Counted from the stretch's first letter, positions 50,963 through 59,520 are shown. The stretch is 64,000 nucleotides of DNA from UBA3839 sp963627995 (GCA_963627995.1 CAVGCV010000010.1:6331-70330), one strand, 5' to 3'. Notes: a model not told the origin generated them from the letters alone. A program made the numbers and translations.

Positions 50963-52864
50963 ATGGACGACATCATACATCTTTTGCCCGACTCCGTCGC
51001 CAACCAAATTGCGGCGGGTGAAGTGGTTCAGCGCCCGGCCTCCATTGTGAAAGAAATGGTGGAGAACGCCATTGATGCGGGCGCGACCCGTGTGCAGGTG
51101 CTGGCGACCGACGGGGGGAAGACGTGCGTCCAGGTTATCGACGACGGGAAGGGTATGTCGGAGACCGACGCACGCCTTTCTTTTGAGCGCCATGCGACAT
51201 CGAAGATTTCTTCCGCTGCCGATTTGTTCAGCCTGCACACCATGGGGTTCCGTGGCGAGGCGCTGGCTTCGATTGCCGCCGTTGCGCAGGTGGACTTGAA
51301 GACGCGCCGTGCGGTCGACGAACTGGGGACGTACATCCAGGTTGCCGGATCGAAGGTGGAACGCCAAGAACCCATTGCGTGTCCCGTGGGAAGCAATTTC
51401 GCCGTAAAAAATCTGTTCTTCAATGTTCCCGCTCGCAGGAAATTCTTAAAATCGAACCAAACGGAGATGTCGAACATCGTGTCGGAGTTCGAGCGCATCG
51501 CCTTGGTCTATCCCGACATCGCTTTCACCCTGTGCAACAATGGGACGGAAGTCTATCGGCTGGATGCGTCCTCTGCCCGCCAGCGGATTCTCGACGTGTT
51601 CGGCAGGAAGGTGAACACCGACTTGCTGTCGATAGGCGCGGAAACCTCCATTGTCAGAATCTCCGGCTATGTGGGCAAGCCCGAGTCGGCGCGGAAAAAA
51701 GGCTCTCACCAGTTCTTCTTTGTAAACGGGCGCTACATGAAGAACCCCTATTTCCATAGCGCGGTGATGCACGCATTCGACAACCTCGTGCCTGCGGGCG
51801 AGCACGTTTCCTACTTCATCTACCTGACGGTGGAGGCATCGACCATCGATGTGAATGTCCATCCAACGAAGACGGAAATCAAGTTCGACAACGAGCGCGA
51901 GATATGGCAGATTCTGTCGGCCGTGGTCAAAGAGGCTTTGGGGAAGTACAGCAATGTGCCGGTCATCGATTTCGACGTGGCCGACCGCCCGGACATTCCC
52001 GCCATGGGGCAGGGCAATCCAGCCCCGAAGATGCCGCAAAGTACGGGCTTTTACAACCCTTTTGAGGCCGCAGGCCGAAAGAAAGACCCGTACCGCTCGG
52101 AATGGCAGCGGCTCTACTCCGGCTTGGAGACCTTCGAGCGGAAGCCGGATGCCGGAAAGGCTGTTCGCGGCAGCCTGTTGAACGCCGAGGAGGAAGTCGT
52201 GCTGGAGGGGCTTGTGCGCGCCCGGGGGGACGAGGCGCAGCCGACGCTGTGGAGCGACGCGGAGGCCGACGCCGTGAAGAACATGGACGCCGATGAAATC
52301 GCGCAGCTTCCGTGCTTCCAATACAGGGGGCGCTTCCTTGTGCTGCCATCCCCGAACGGCTTGATGTTTGTCGACCAGCACCGGGCGCATGTGCGCATCC
52401 TGTACGAGGAGTATATGCAGCGCATCACGACCCGCAGCAGGGTGTCACAACGGCTTCTCTTCCCGGAAGTCGTCCAGTTCTCCCAGAACGAGTGCTTGAC
52501 GGTAGAGGCGGTCATGGACGAGCTGGAGAGCATCGGCTTTGAGCTGTCGAACCTTGGCGGCGGCTCCTACTCCGTCATGGGCGTCCCGTCGGGCATCGAC
52601 GGCCTTAACCCCGAAAAGCTCCTTCACGACTTGGTGTATGTGGCGATGGAGCGAGGCACAAGCGTGAAGAGCGAGGTGGGGGAGTCCATTGCGCTGGCCA
52701 TGGCGCAGTCGGCCGCAATCGTGTATGGCCAAGTGCTGACGGCCGACGAAAGCTCGCACTTGCTTTCCCAACTGTTCCGCCTGCCCACCCCGATGCGCAC
52801 GCCCGACGGGAAAATCGTATTCAACTTTGTGGAACATCGCGCCATTGAACACCTGTTCGGGTAG
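50963..52864 (+). CDS. mutL: DNA mismatch repair protein MutL
   Basis: A 633-residue mismatch-repair ATPase that links MutS recognition to excision. The GHKL ATPase motifs are intact: EMVENAIDAGAT, DDGKGM and THTMGFRGEAL-like (LHTMGFRGEALASI), with the Lys of the NVHPTK element. A disordered linker (about 340-440) and a C-terminal dimer domain (about 445-633) follow. In the C-terminal domain the endonuclease motif DQHA(x)2E(x)4E is replaced by DQHRAHVRILYEE (from about residue 471), and the late Cys/His metal motif is replaced by TPDGKIVFN. It therefore looks like a nickase-less MutL. It is the last gene of this co-directional run. Confidence 0.95.
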   Translation: MDDIIHLLPDSVANQIAAGEVVQRPASIVKEMVENAIDAGATRVQVLATDGGKTCVQVIDDGKGMSETDARLSFERHATSKISSAADLFSLHTMGFRGEALASIAAVAQVDLKTRRAVDELGTYIQVAGSKVERQEPIACPVGSNFAVKNLFFNVPARRKFLKSNQTEMSNIVSEFERIALVYPDIAFTLCNNGTEVYRLDASSARQRILDVFGRKVNTDLLSIGAETSIVRISGYVGKPESARKKGSHQFFFVNGRYMKNPYFHSAVMHAFDNLVPAGEHVSYFIYLTVEASTIDVNVHPTKTEIKFDNEREIWQILSAVVKEALGKYSNVPVIDFDVADRPDIPAMGQGNPAPKMPQSTGFYNPFEAAGRKKDPYRSEWQRLYSGLETFERKPDAGKAVRGSLLNAEEEVVLEGLVRARGDEAQPTLWSDAEADAVKNMDADEIAQLPCFQYRGRFLVLPSPNGLMFVDQHRAHVRILYEEYMQRITTRSRVSQRLLFPEVVQFSQNECLTVEAVMDELESIGFELSNLGGGSYSVMGVPSGIDGLNPEKLLHDLVYVAMERGTSVKSEVGESIALAMAQSAAIVYGQVLTADESSHLLSQLFRLPTPMRTPDGKIVFNFVEHRAIEHLFG

Positions 52865-52917
52865 GATGCTTCCAAGCCTTTTCTAAAGTTTTTATAATCA
52901 ACCTCTTGCGTGTTCTT

Positions 52918-53029
52918 AAAAAAACACTGCGGAGGGGGCCGGAAAACGTCTGCGGAGAAAATAATTTTTGTCCGCGGACGAAATGTATTTTGTCCGCGGA
53001 GCGCGGGACTTTTCTCTGCGGAGTTTTTT
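52918..53029. repeat. Copy E of five-box, 22-bp periodic CYGCRG array
   Basis: Boxes start at 52927, 52950, 52972, 52994 and 53016: steps 23, 22, 22 and 22. Forms are CTGCGG, CTGCGG, CCGCGG, CCGCGG, CTGCGG. The two central boxes are perfect palindromes, which supports CYGCRG as the underlying symmetric site. Spacers match copy A directly and copy D when D is reverse-complemented. Confidence 0.93.
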
Positions 53030-53215
53030 ACGGCATTTTTGCGCGCTGCAAGTACTTGATTTCCAGTAGGGCCTGTCGTTGCAAGGAAGAACGGCCCGCT
53101 CGCCCCCGCTATGGGGCATTGCGTGCGCTTTTCCGTTTGTTCTTCACGGGAAATCGGCATCTGGCTCTTTTAACGCTACTTAAATGTTAAAAAAACGTTT
53201 TTTTTGAGCGGAACG

Positions 53216-53248
53216 TTGTGCGGCATTAAAGAATAAATAGTATTTTTG
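53216..53248 (+). promoter_or_regulatory. Promoter of the OmpA-family gene, with long leader
   Basis: TTGTG at 53216-53220 and TATTTTTG at 53241-53248. The start codon is 162 bp further on. The leader has small hairpins, AGAGT/ACTCT near 53300-53320 and AATCTC/GAGATT near 53333-53349. Confidence 0.65.
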
Positions 53249-53410
53249 CACAAAAGTTGGAGCGGATTATGTCCTTTTGTCCGTAAAGAGGGAAGATGTT
53301 AGAGTGTTCTTTTACTCTTGTGATGTGGGGCTAATCTCACGGAGATTTGAGACGAAATGCTTGGCTTGAAAGATAACTAAAATATTTGTTGTTTTATTAA
53401 AAAAGTATTT

Positions 53411-54604
53411 ATGAAAAAGTTAATGGTTGCGCTGGCTATTGCTGGCCTTGGCACTGCAGCTGCAAATGCTCAGTCCACGTCGATCGAAACTCCTTCTAAG
53501 TACACCGTTGCAACAAACTCGTTCTGGAGCAACTGGTATGTACAGGTTGGTGTTGACATGGCACTTCAGAACCCTTATGGCGCAAAAGACTGGTCCGACA
53601 ACGTGTTCCCTAACGGTAAGTCGTTCGGCGTTGACGTTGCTTTGGGCAAGTGGTTCACACCTGGTCTCGGGCTCCGCGGCAAGCTGCTGTGGGAGAACGG
53701 CATCATTGAGAACAAGCACCAGAACTACAGCGGCAACTACGGCGGCCGTACCGGCAACTCCCAGTGGACTCCCGAGTACGACGACGGTGGCTACGCTGCT
53801 CTCTATGGCGACGTGATGTTCAACCTCAGCAACATGTTCTGCGGTTACAGCGAGACTCGCGTTTGGAACTTCATCCCCTACCTCCGTGCCGGTGTCCTCC
53901 GCAGCTTCCAGTACAGCCAGTACACTCCGGCTCTCGGCGGCGGTATCGAGAACACTTGGCGTCTGTCCAAGCATGTCAACGTCTACCTTGACCTTGCTTA
54001 CACGACAACGACAGCTCGTTTCGTTGGCTACCACGCAGCTCCCGACCACGACCACGCTACAAACCATGGCATCGTGACCGCAGACCTCGGTGTGCAGTTC
54101 AACCTTGGCAAGAGCACGTTCGACAAGGCCGTTTCTCTCAGCGCATACAACGCACTTGCAGCCCAGAGCGAAGAGGCTCTTGCTAAGCTCCGTGCAGAGC
54201 TCGACCGCGAGCGCGCTATCAACGCCGACCTCCGCGCTCAGCTTGCCAAGAAGCCCACGTCCACTGTCCAGACCGAGAAGATTGTTGCAAGCTCGGCTAC
54301 TTCCGTATTCTTCGACCTCAACTCCACGAAGATCAACTCTCAGAAGGATCTCGTGAACCTCGACGCTGTTGCCAAGGTTGCCAAGGATTCTGGCGCTAAG
54401 GTTGTCGTTACGGGTTCTGCCGACAGCAAGACGGGTTCTTCCGCTTGGAACCAGAAGCTGTCTGAAGGCCGTGCGCAGGCCGCTGTTAATGCGCTCGTTG
54501 AGCGTGGCGTAAGCCGTGACAAGATTGAGGTGAAGGCCGTTGGTGGCATCAACGAGGTAAGCCCGTATCCCCTCAACCGCCGTGCCGTTATCGAGCTGAA
54601 GTAA
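53411..54604 (+). CDS. OmpA-family outer-membrane porin
   Basis: A 397-residue protein. After the signal peptide (MKKLMVALAIAGLGTAAANAQ) comes an eight-strand beta-barrel region (about 22-245; alternating aromatic strands such as WSNWYVQVGVDMALQNPYG). A helical, possibly coiled linker (EEALAKLRAELDRERAINADLRAQLAKK) leads to a C-terminal OmpA peptidoglycan-binding domain (about 295-397: SVFFDLNSTKIN, SADSKTGSSAWNQKLSEGRAQA, NRRAVIEL). It anchors the outer membrane to the wall and may form a pore. Codons are strongly biased to a few choices (for example AAG and CTC/CTT), fitting a highly expressed protein. It has its own promoter and a clear terminator. Confidence 0.95.
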   Translation: MKKLMVALAIAGLGTAAANAQSTSIETPSKYTVATNSFWSNWYVQVGVDMALQNPYGAKDWSDNVFPNGKSFGVDVALGKWFTPGLGLRGKLLWENGIIENKHQNYSGNYGGRTGNSQWTPEYDDGGYAALYGDVMFNLSNMFCGYSETRVWNFIPYLRAGVLRSFQYSQYTPALGGGIENTWRLSKHVNVYLDLAYTTTTARFVGYHAAPDHDHATNHGIVTADLGVQFNLGKSTFDKAVSLSAYNALAAQSEEALAKLRAELDRERAINADLRAQLAKKPTSTVQTEKIVASSATSVFFDLNSTKINSQKDLVNLDAVAKVAKDSGAKVVVTGSADSKTGSSAWNQKLSEGRAQAAVNALVERGVSRDKIEVKAVGGINEVSPYPLNRRAVIELK

Positions 54605-54629
54605 TCTCTGCTGCCAGAGTTGGCAAGTC

Positions 54630-54663
54630 AAGGGGTGTTGCCACAACGGCGACACCCCTTTTT
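54630..54663 (+). terminator. Terminator after the OmpA-family gene
   Basis: Arms AAGGGGTGTTGCC (54630-54642) and GGCGACACCCCTT (54648-54660) pair over 13 bp with one G-U, 5-nt loop, followed by TTT. Confidence 0.88.
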
Positions 54664-54710
54664 GCTGCGCGCGGCCGGCGGATGACGCTGGCGAAAAACC
54701 GACCGGTTTG

Positions 54711-54741
54711 TTTGCCTGTTGGGAAAAAAGCCGTACCTTTG
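54711..54741 (+). promoter_or_regulatory. Promoter of the tRNA-Pro/tRNA-Val pair
   Basis: TTTG at 54711-54714 and TACCTTTG at 54734-54741, 19 bp apart, a full consensus match, 58 bp before tRNA-Pro. Confidence 0.8.
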
Positions 54742-54799
54742 CATGGCTTTTGGAGGAGGGCGCGCGGCCCGCTTCCTTAGGGCCAAGACAAACGGGAGA

Positions 54800-54872
54800 C
54801 GGGGTATAGCGCAGTTGGTAGCGTTCCTGGTTTGGGACCAGGCGGTCGCGTGTTCGAGTCACGCTGCCCCGA
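54800..54872 (+). tRNA. tRNA-Pro (TGG)
   Basis: Acceptor CGGGGTA pairs with TGCCCCG; anticodon stem CCTGG/CCAGG with loop TTTGGGA, anticodon TGG; T arm GTTCGAGTC. No encoded CCA end. Confidence 0.95.
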
Positions 54873-54886
54873 CAGATGAAAGACGG

Positions 54887-54961
54887 GGGCGTTTAGCTCA
54901 GCTGGTTCAGAGCGTCTGCCTTACAAGCAGAGGGTCGGCGGTTCGAATCCGTCAACGCCCA
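54887..54961 (+). tRNA. tRNA-Val (TAC)
   Basis: Acceptor GGGCGTT pairs with AACGCCC; anticodon stem TCTGC/GCAGA with loop CTTACAA, anticodon TAC; T arm GTTCGAATC. It lies 14 bp after tRNA-Pro, so the two are probably one transcript. Confidence 0.95.
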
Positions 54962-55063
54962 CATTCGAGAGGAATAGCCCCCAAGAGGGTTCGTTCCTCT
55001 TTTCTTGTTGATGGGCCAAGTCTTTGGCTTGTGAAACCGGCAATGCCGGCACTTTGGACCGAT

Positions 55064-55405
55064 ATGGCGCGAGACAACAACTGGAAAGAACGGCTGGGAA
55101 TGGTGTACTCCACCAATCCCCGTTTTGACTTCGACACCGGCGAGGGACTGGAGCAGGAGACGCTTCCGAAGGAGCGGCAGGAACTGCGCGTGTCCATCGA
55201 GAAGGCCGGAAGGGGCGGCAAGGTCGTCACGCTGGTCAAAGGCTTCGTGGGGGCGGAGGCTGACCTGAAGGCTCTTGGCAAACTGCTGAAGACGAAATGC
55301 GGCGTAGGGGGCAGCGCGAAGGATGGCGAAATCCTGGTTCAGGGCGACCACAGGCCGAAGGTGCTCCAGCTGCTGCTGGCAGAGGGCTATACCCGTTCAA
55401 AGTGA
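55064..55405 (+). CDS. SUI1/YciH-family translation factor-like protein
   Basis: 113 residues from the ATG at 55064 (MARDNNWKERLGMVYSTNPRFDF). The open frame upstream crosses both tRNA genes and cannot be coding. The SUI1 (eIF1/YciH) domain covers about 40-113: LRVSIEKAGRGGKVVTLVKGFVG, DLKALGKLLKTKCGVGGSAKDGEILVQGDHRPKV. It is a small RNA-binding fold linked to start-codon fidelity in eukaryotes; the bacterial YciH role is less clear. A second ATG at 55043 is possible. It follows the tRNA pair in the same direction. Confidence 0.88.
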   Translation: MARDNNWKERLGMVYSTNPRFDFDTGEGLEQETLPKERQELRVSIEKAGRGGKVVTLVKGFVGAEADLKALGKLLKTKCGVGGSAKDGEILVQGDHRPKVLQLLLAEGYTRSK

Positions 55406-55511
55406 TTCTCCCTCCGCTTCTCTCGGCGTTTTGAGGCAGGACGGAGCAAGGGGGGGCTGTGAGGGCTAACAGGTTGCCAGTCTCTGCATTAAAAAATGCA
55501 AATCATCCGAT

Positions 55512-55559
55512 AATATACGGAAAAGTCGTATCTTTGCAAGCGTATTGAGAATATACGGA
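55512..55559 (+). promoter_or_regulatory. parA promoter with paired direct repeats
   Basis: The -7 box TATCTTTG is at 55529-55536. The direct repeat AATATACGGA occurs at 55512-55521 and 55550-55559, one just upstream of the -7 box and one just past the likely start of transcription. CGTAT also occurs twice between them. This fits an operator, possibly for autoregulation by ParA or ParB, but that is inference. Confidence 0.5.
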
Positions 55560-55608
55560 GGGGGAATGGCGCGGGAATTTGCACGTTCTCCTGCTAAACA
55601 GAAAGACT

Positions 55609-56415
55609 ATGAGCAAAATCATTGCATTGGCCAACCAGAAGGGCGGGGTAGGAAAGACCACGACAACCATCAACCTTGCGGCATCGTTGGCAACGATGGA
55701 ACAGAAAGTGCTGGTCGTCGATGCCGACCCACAGGCTAATGCGTCGTCCGGCTTGGGCGTTGATATCCAATCTGTTGAAACTTCCATATACGACTGCATC
55801 ATCAGTAATGTTATCAGCGCCTCCAACCGGCAGGAGAAGCCCATAGACCCGCACGAGGCCATCTACACGTCCGACATCGAGGGGCTGGACATCATCCCCA
55901 GCCACATCAACCTCGTGGGGGCGGAAGTGGAGATGATCAACCTCTCCCACCGGGAACTGGTGCTGCGCAACGTGCTTGAGCCATTGAGAAAAGAATACGA
56001 CTACATCCTGATTGACTGCTCCCCCTCCCTGGGCTTGATTACGACCAACTCGCTGACTGCTGCGGACTCGGTGATTATCCCAGTCCAGTGCGAGTATTTT
56101 GCCTTGGAGGGAATCAGCAAGCTGTTGCAGACCATCAAGATTATCAAGTCGAAACTGAATCCGAGTTTGGAAATCGAGGGCTTCCTGCTGACCATGTTCG
56201 ACTCTCGTCTGAAACTGGCCAACCAGGTGTACGACGAGGTGAAGCGGCATTTTCAGGAGCTTGTCTTCAAGACCGTCATCCAGCGCAACGTCAAGTTGAG
56301 CGAGGCTCCGGGGCATGGAATCCCCTGCCTGCTGTATGACATCACGTCGGTGGGCGCAAAGAACTATTTGGCGCTGGCCAAGGAGGTGATAGAGAAGAAT
56401 GCGCCGAAATCCTGA
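55609..56415 (+). CDS. parA: Chromosome-partitioning ATPase ParA/Soj
   Basis: 268 residues from the ATG at 55609 (MSKIIALANQKGGVGKTTT); the frame extends upstream only through a TTG codon. It is a Walker-type ATPase with deviant Walker A KGGVGKTT at about 11-18, Walker A' VLVVDADPQAN and Walker B YILIDCSPSLG. It drives segregation of ParB-bound origins along the nucleoid. The short form has no N-terminal regulatory domain, as in chromosomal Soj proteins. ParB follows 18 bp downstream. Confidence 0.96.
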   Translation: MSKIIALANQKGGVGKTTTTINLAASLATMEQKVLVVDADPQANASSGLGVDIQSVETSIYDCIISNVISASNRQEKPIDPHEAIYTSDIEGLDIIPSHINLVGAEVEMINLSHRELVLRNVLEPLRKEYDYILIDCSPSLGLITTNSLTAADSVIIPVQCEYFALEGISKLLQTIKIIKSKLNPSLEIEGFLLTMFDSRLKLANQVYDEVKRHFQELVFKTVIQRNVKLSEAPGHGIPCLLYDITSVGAKNYLALAKEVIEKNAPKS

Positions 56416-56433
56416 TTCTTTTGGTTCTTAACA

Positions 56434-57315
56434 ATGGCAGTAAAGAAAAAATACAGCGGGGCTCTCGGCCGCGGCCTTGACGCCCTGATTTCTACCGAGG
56501 ACATCCGCACGGAAGGCTCCTCCACCATCAACGAAGTCGATATCCGCCTGATAGATGCCAATCCGCACCAGCCGCGTCGGGAGTTCGACGAAGAGGCTTT
56601 GCAGGAACTGGCCGACTCCATCGCGGAAATTGGGATTATCCAGCCCATCACCCTCCGGCAGATGGAAAACGGACGCTACCAGATCATTGCGGGAGAGCGC
56701 CGCTGGCGGGCGTCGCAAAAAGCCAATTTGACATCCATCCCTGCCTATATTCGCACGGCGGACGACGAGAACGTGATGGAAATGGCGCTGATTGAGAACA
56801 TCCAGCGTCAGGACTTGAACTCTGTAGAGATAGCCCTTGCCTATCAGCATCTGATTGACCAGTACGGACTTACGCAGGAAAAGCTCGCCGACCGCGTCGG
56901 GAAGAAGCGGACGACCGTGGCCAACTTCCTGCGCCTGCTGAAACTGCCGGCTCCCGTGCAGGTGGCCCTTCAGAATCACGAGATAGACACGGGCCACGCG
57001 CGGGCCTTGCTCGCCCTCGACAATCCGAAGCAGCAGGTGAAGCTGTTTAAGGAAATCCAGCAGAAAGGCTATTCTGTCCGCAAGGTGGAGGAACTGATTC
57101 GGGGGCTGAAAGAGGGCGATTCCGATGGCTCTCCCCGTCCGGTGTCGGCGAAGACGCAACTTTCGGGCGAATATGAGGCGATGAGGCAACAGTTGGCCGA
57201 CACTCTTGGAACGGCGGTGAAGATGACCTGCTCTCCCAAGGGCGCGGGAAAAGTTACGTTCTCTTTTAATGACGTGGACGAGTTGAGGAGAATACTTGCT
57301 TTGATTGCAAAGTAG
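56434..57315 (+). CDS. parB: Chromosome-partitioning protein ParB
   Basis: A 293-residue CTP-dependent DNA clamp. The N-terminal domain has the ParB core (IDANPHQPRREFDEEALQELADSI), the GERRWRA box at about 88-94 (RYQIIAGERRWRASQKA) and ENIQRQDLNSVE. The helix-turn-helix DNA-binding motif is at about 145-170 (GLTQEKLADRVGKKRTTVANFLRLLKLP), with a C-terminal dimer domain. It loads at parS and spreads. No full parS palindrome was found in this window, so the sites are probably elsewhere. Confidence 0.96.
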   Translation: MAVKKKYSGALGRGLDALISTEDIRTEGSSTINEVDIRLIDANPHQPRREFDEEALQELADSIAEIGIIQPITLRQMENGRYQIIAGERRWRASQKANLTSIPAYIRTADDENVMEMALIENIQRQDLNSVEIALAYQHLIDQYGLTQEKLADRVGKKRTTVANFLRLLKLPAPVQVALQNHEIDTGHARALLALDNPKQQVKLFKEIQQKGYSVRKVEELIRGLKEGDSDGSPRPVSAKTQLSGEYEAMRQQLADTLGTAVKMTCSPKGAGKVTFSFNDVDELRRILALIAK

Positions 57316-57339
57316 TTCTCTTAATGCCAGGTGGAAGTG

Positions 57340-58086
57340 ATGTCGCTGTATAGGATGCTCATTGCCGTTGCGCTGCTTTTGCCTTTTGGCGGCGAGGGCT
57401 TCGCACAGGAGCAGTCGGGGGATTCACTGGCGGCAGAAACAAGGGCGGACAGCCTGTATAAGGAGATAGACATAGCGGGGGAGGCGGACTCGTTGGTGGA
57501 AGAGGCCGGGCGCTTGTTGGAGGCCTCTGCCGACTCGTTGCAGCAGATGCAGGCCGTGCTGGCGAAAAGCCTGCAATGGCAGCCCGACCCGAAAAAGGCC
57601 ATGTGGCTTGCCATCGTCTTTCCCGGAGGGGGGCAGATATACAATCGCAAGTACTGGAAATTGCCGCTGTTTTATGGCGGATTCATTGGCTGCATTTATG
57701 CCATGAACTGGAACAACACGATGTACCACGATTACTCTCAGGCCTACATCGACATCATGGACGACGATCCGAACACCAAGAGCTATGAGAACTTCCTGCC
57801 TTCGTCGTATGACGTGAATGCCAACATGGAGCGTTTGCAGACGCTTTTCCAGCGGAAAAAGAACTATTACCGGCGCTACCGCGACCTTAGCATCTTCTGC
57901 ATGATTGGCGTTTATGCACTCTCCATCATCGACGCATACGTGGATGCGGAGCTGTCGAGTTTCGACATCGGCCCGGACTTGAGCATGAAGGTGCGCCCGT
58001 CGGTGTTTTCCGACCGCCAAACCGCCATGCGTCCGACGGGGAACACGTCGAATCATTACGGAGTGCAATGCTCGCTTACTTTCTGA
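57340..58086 (+). CDS. DUF5683-domain protein
   Basis: 248 residues from the ATG at 57340 (MSLYRMLIAVALLLPFGGEGFAQ, a signal peptide or anchor). The mature N terminus (about 25-80) is acidic and helical with repeated AEADSL-like units. The DUF5683 core follows: DPKKAMWLAIVFPGGGQIYNRKYWKLPLFYGG, two membrane-prone segments (IGCIYAMNW and IFCMIGVYALSIIDAYVDAEL) and a beta-like end. The family is widespread and conserved next to parB in Bacteroidota, but its function is unknown. It starts 24 bp after parB and ends 12 bp before the transglycosylase gene. Confidence 0.85.
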   Translation: MSLYRMLIAVALLLPFGGEGFAQEQSGDSLAAETRADSLYKEIDIAGEADSLVEEAGRLLEASADSLQQMQAVLAKSLQWQPDPKKAMWLAIVFPGGGQIYNRKYWKLPLFYGGFIGCIYAMNWNNTMYHDYSQAYIDIMDDDPNTKSYENFLPSSYDVNANMERLQTLFQRKKNYYRRYRDLSIFCMIGVYALSIIDAYVDAELSSFDIGPDLSMKVRPSVFSDRQTAMRPTGNTSNHYGVQCSLTF

Positions 58087-58098
58087 CCCCATCAAGAT

Positions 58099-59451
58099 AT
58101 GTACAGAACCATGGAACGAACATTTTTGATATTACTCTTTTCCCTATTGGCGACGTGTGGCGTTCGCGCGCAAACGGAACAGCCTTTTGCCGGCACTGTT
58201 GCCAATGGCGACAGCATTGATTTGACGGCGGGCATGGCTGCGGACGAAGACGAGCTGATGAACGATTACAACAACCGGACGAACCTGTCCGAGGGCGTAG
58301 CCGTGGCGCGCGACCTGCCTTATGACGACCAGCTGATTCTTAATCGCCTCTCGCGCATCCCGACAACCATCGACCTCCCTCTTAACGACGTGACCCGCAA
58401 GTACATCGACACGTACAGCAACCGCATGCGCCGCTCCGTGTCCATCATGCTGGGGGCGGCCAACTTCTATATGCCCATCTTTGAGGAGGCGCTCGAGCGC
58501 TACAGCCTCCCTCTTGAGTTGAAATATCTTCCCGTCATCGAGTCGGCCCTTCGTCCGTCGGCCACCTCTCGCGCCGGCGCGTCGGGGCTTTGGCAGTTCA
58601 TGCCGGCAACGGGAAAGCACTACGGCCTGGAAATCAATACGCTGGTGGACGAACGCCGCGACCCGCTCAAGTCGAGCGAAGCAGCCGCGCGCTATCTCCG
58701 CGATTTGTACAAGATGTTCGGGGACTGGGGACTGGCCATCGCTGCGTATAATTGCGGCGAATACAATGTCCAAAAGGCGCTGCTGCGGCTTGGCGACAAG
58801 TCGGACACGAAGGACTACTGGTCGATTTACAACAGCCTGCCCCACGAAACGCGAGGCTATGTGCCGGCTTTCATCGCGGCGACCTACATCATGAACTATT
58901 ATTGCGAGCATGGCATCACGCCGATGGAGGCCACGCTTCCTGCGGCGTCCGACACCATTGTCGTCGTTCGCGACGTGAAATTCTCGCAGATAGCTTCCGT
59001 CTGCAACGTGACGACGGACGAACTGCGCGCGCTGAATCCTCAGTATCGTCACGATATCGTGCCGCAAACCTATGCCGTCCGGCTTCCCGCCCAGTCCATC
59101 GAGCTGTTCATCACCCACGAGGACAGCATCTATGGGCTGGTGCCGACGGCTGCATTGGCCAGTGCCTCCTCCCCCTCGGCGGAGGCAGGGTCGGAACTTG
59201 CGCAAGAGGCGGCGCAGGAAGCGGCTCAGAATGGCCGGAGCAATGGCGCGCAGCGGGCAGCGGCGACCAGCAGCCGCAGGTCGCGTAACTCGCGCTCCAG
59301 CCGCAACCAGACGAAGAAAGTGTCGGTGCGCAACGGCGACTCCCTCTCGTCCATCGCTCGCCGCAATGGTACGACCGTTGCCAACCTGCGCCGGCTCAAC
59401 AACCTGCGCGGAAACATGATTCACCCCGGTCAGCGCATCCGCGTCAAATAG
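58099..59451 (+). CDS. mltD: Membrane-bound lytic murein transglycosylase with LysM domains (MltD-like)
   Basis: A 450-residue exported enzyme that cuts peptidoglycan glycan strands with 1,6-anhydro ring formation. A signal peptide (MYRTMERTFLILLFSLLATCGVRAQ) is followed by a helical region and the SLT domain at about 125-265, with catalytic Glu in YLPVIESALRPSATSRAGASGLWQFMP and AIAAYNCGEYNV. A diverged LysM-like unit lies at about 290-335 (RDVKFSQIASVCNVTTDELRALN). After a Ser/Arg-rich linker comes a clear LysM at about 405-450 (VRNGDSLSSIARRNGTTVANLRRLNN). An alternative start is the Met five residues in. Part of the parAB run. Confidence 0.9.
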   Translation: MYRTMERTFLILLFSLLATCGVRAQTEQPFAGTVANGDSIDLTAGMAADEDELMNDYNNRTNLSEGVAVARDLPYDDQLILNRLSRIPTTIDLPLNDVTRKYIDTYSNRMRRSVSIMLGAANFYMPIFEEALERYSLPLELKYLPVIESALRPSATSRAGASGLWQFMPATGKHYGLEINTLVDERRDPLKSSEAAARYLRDLYKMFGDWGLAIAAYNCGEYNVQKALLRLGDKSDTKDYWSIYNSLPHETRGYVPAFIAATYIMNYYCEHGITPMEATLPAASDTIVVVRDVKFSQIASVCNVTTDELRALNPQYRHDIVPQTYAVRLPAQSIELFITHEDSIYGLVPTAALASASSPSAEAGSELAQEAAQEAAQNGRSNGAQRAAATSSRRSRNSRSSRNQTKKVSVRNGDSLSSIARRNGTTVANLRRLNNLRGNMIHPGQRIRVK

Positions 59452-59520
59452 GCCGCTGGCCTCGGCTTGCCCTTGGCCTGTCCATAACGCAGGTTTTCTC
59501 CGCTCTTATATCTCACAACT

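Larger units (their letters stand above)
52865..53410. other. Intergenic region between mutL and the OmpA-family gene
   Basis: 546 bases without a gene. It holds periodic array copy E (52918-53029), the porin promoter (53216-53248) and an untranslated leader of about 155 nt. No clear mutL terminator is seen outside the array. Confidence 0.75.

Noticed and set aside
54719..55063. Long open frame continuous with the SUI1/YciH gene
   Set aside because: It runs through tRNA-Pro and tRNA-Val, so the upstream part cannot be coding.
55609..57315. parS centromere sites near parAB
   Set aside because: I looked for the canonical parS 16-bp palindrome around parAB and noticed no match in the window; CACGTGG-like strings elsewhere are not full sites.
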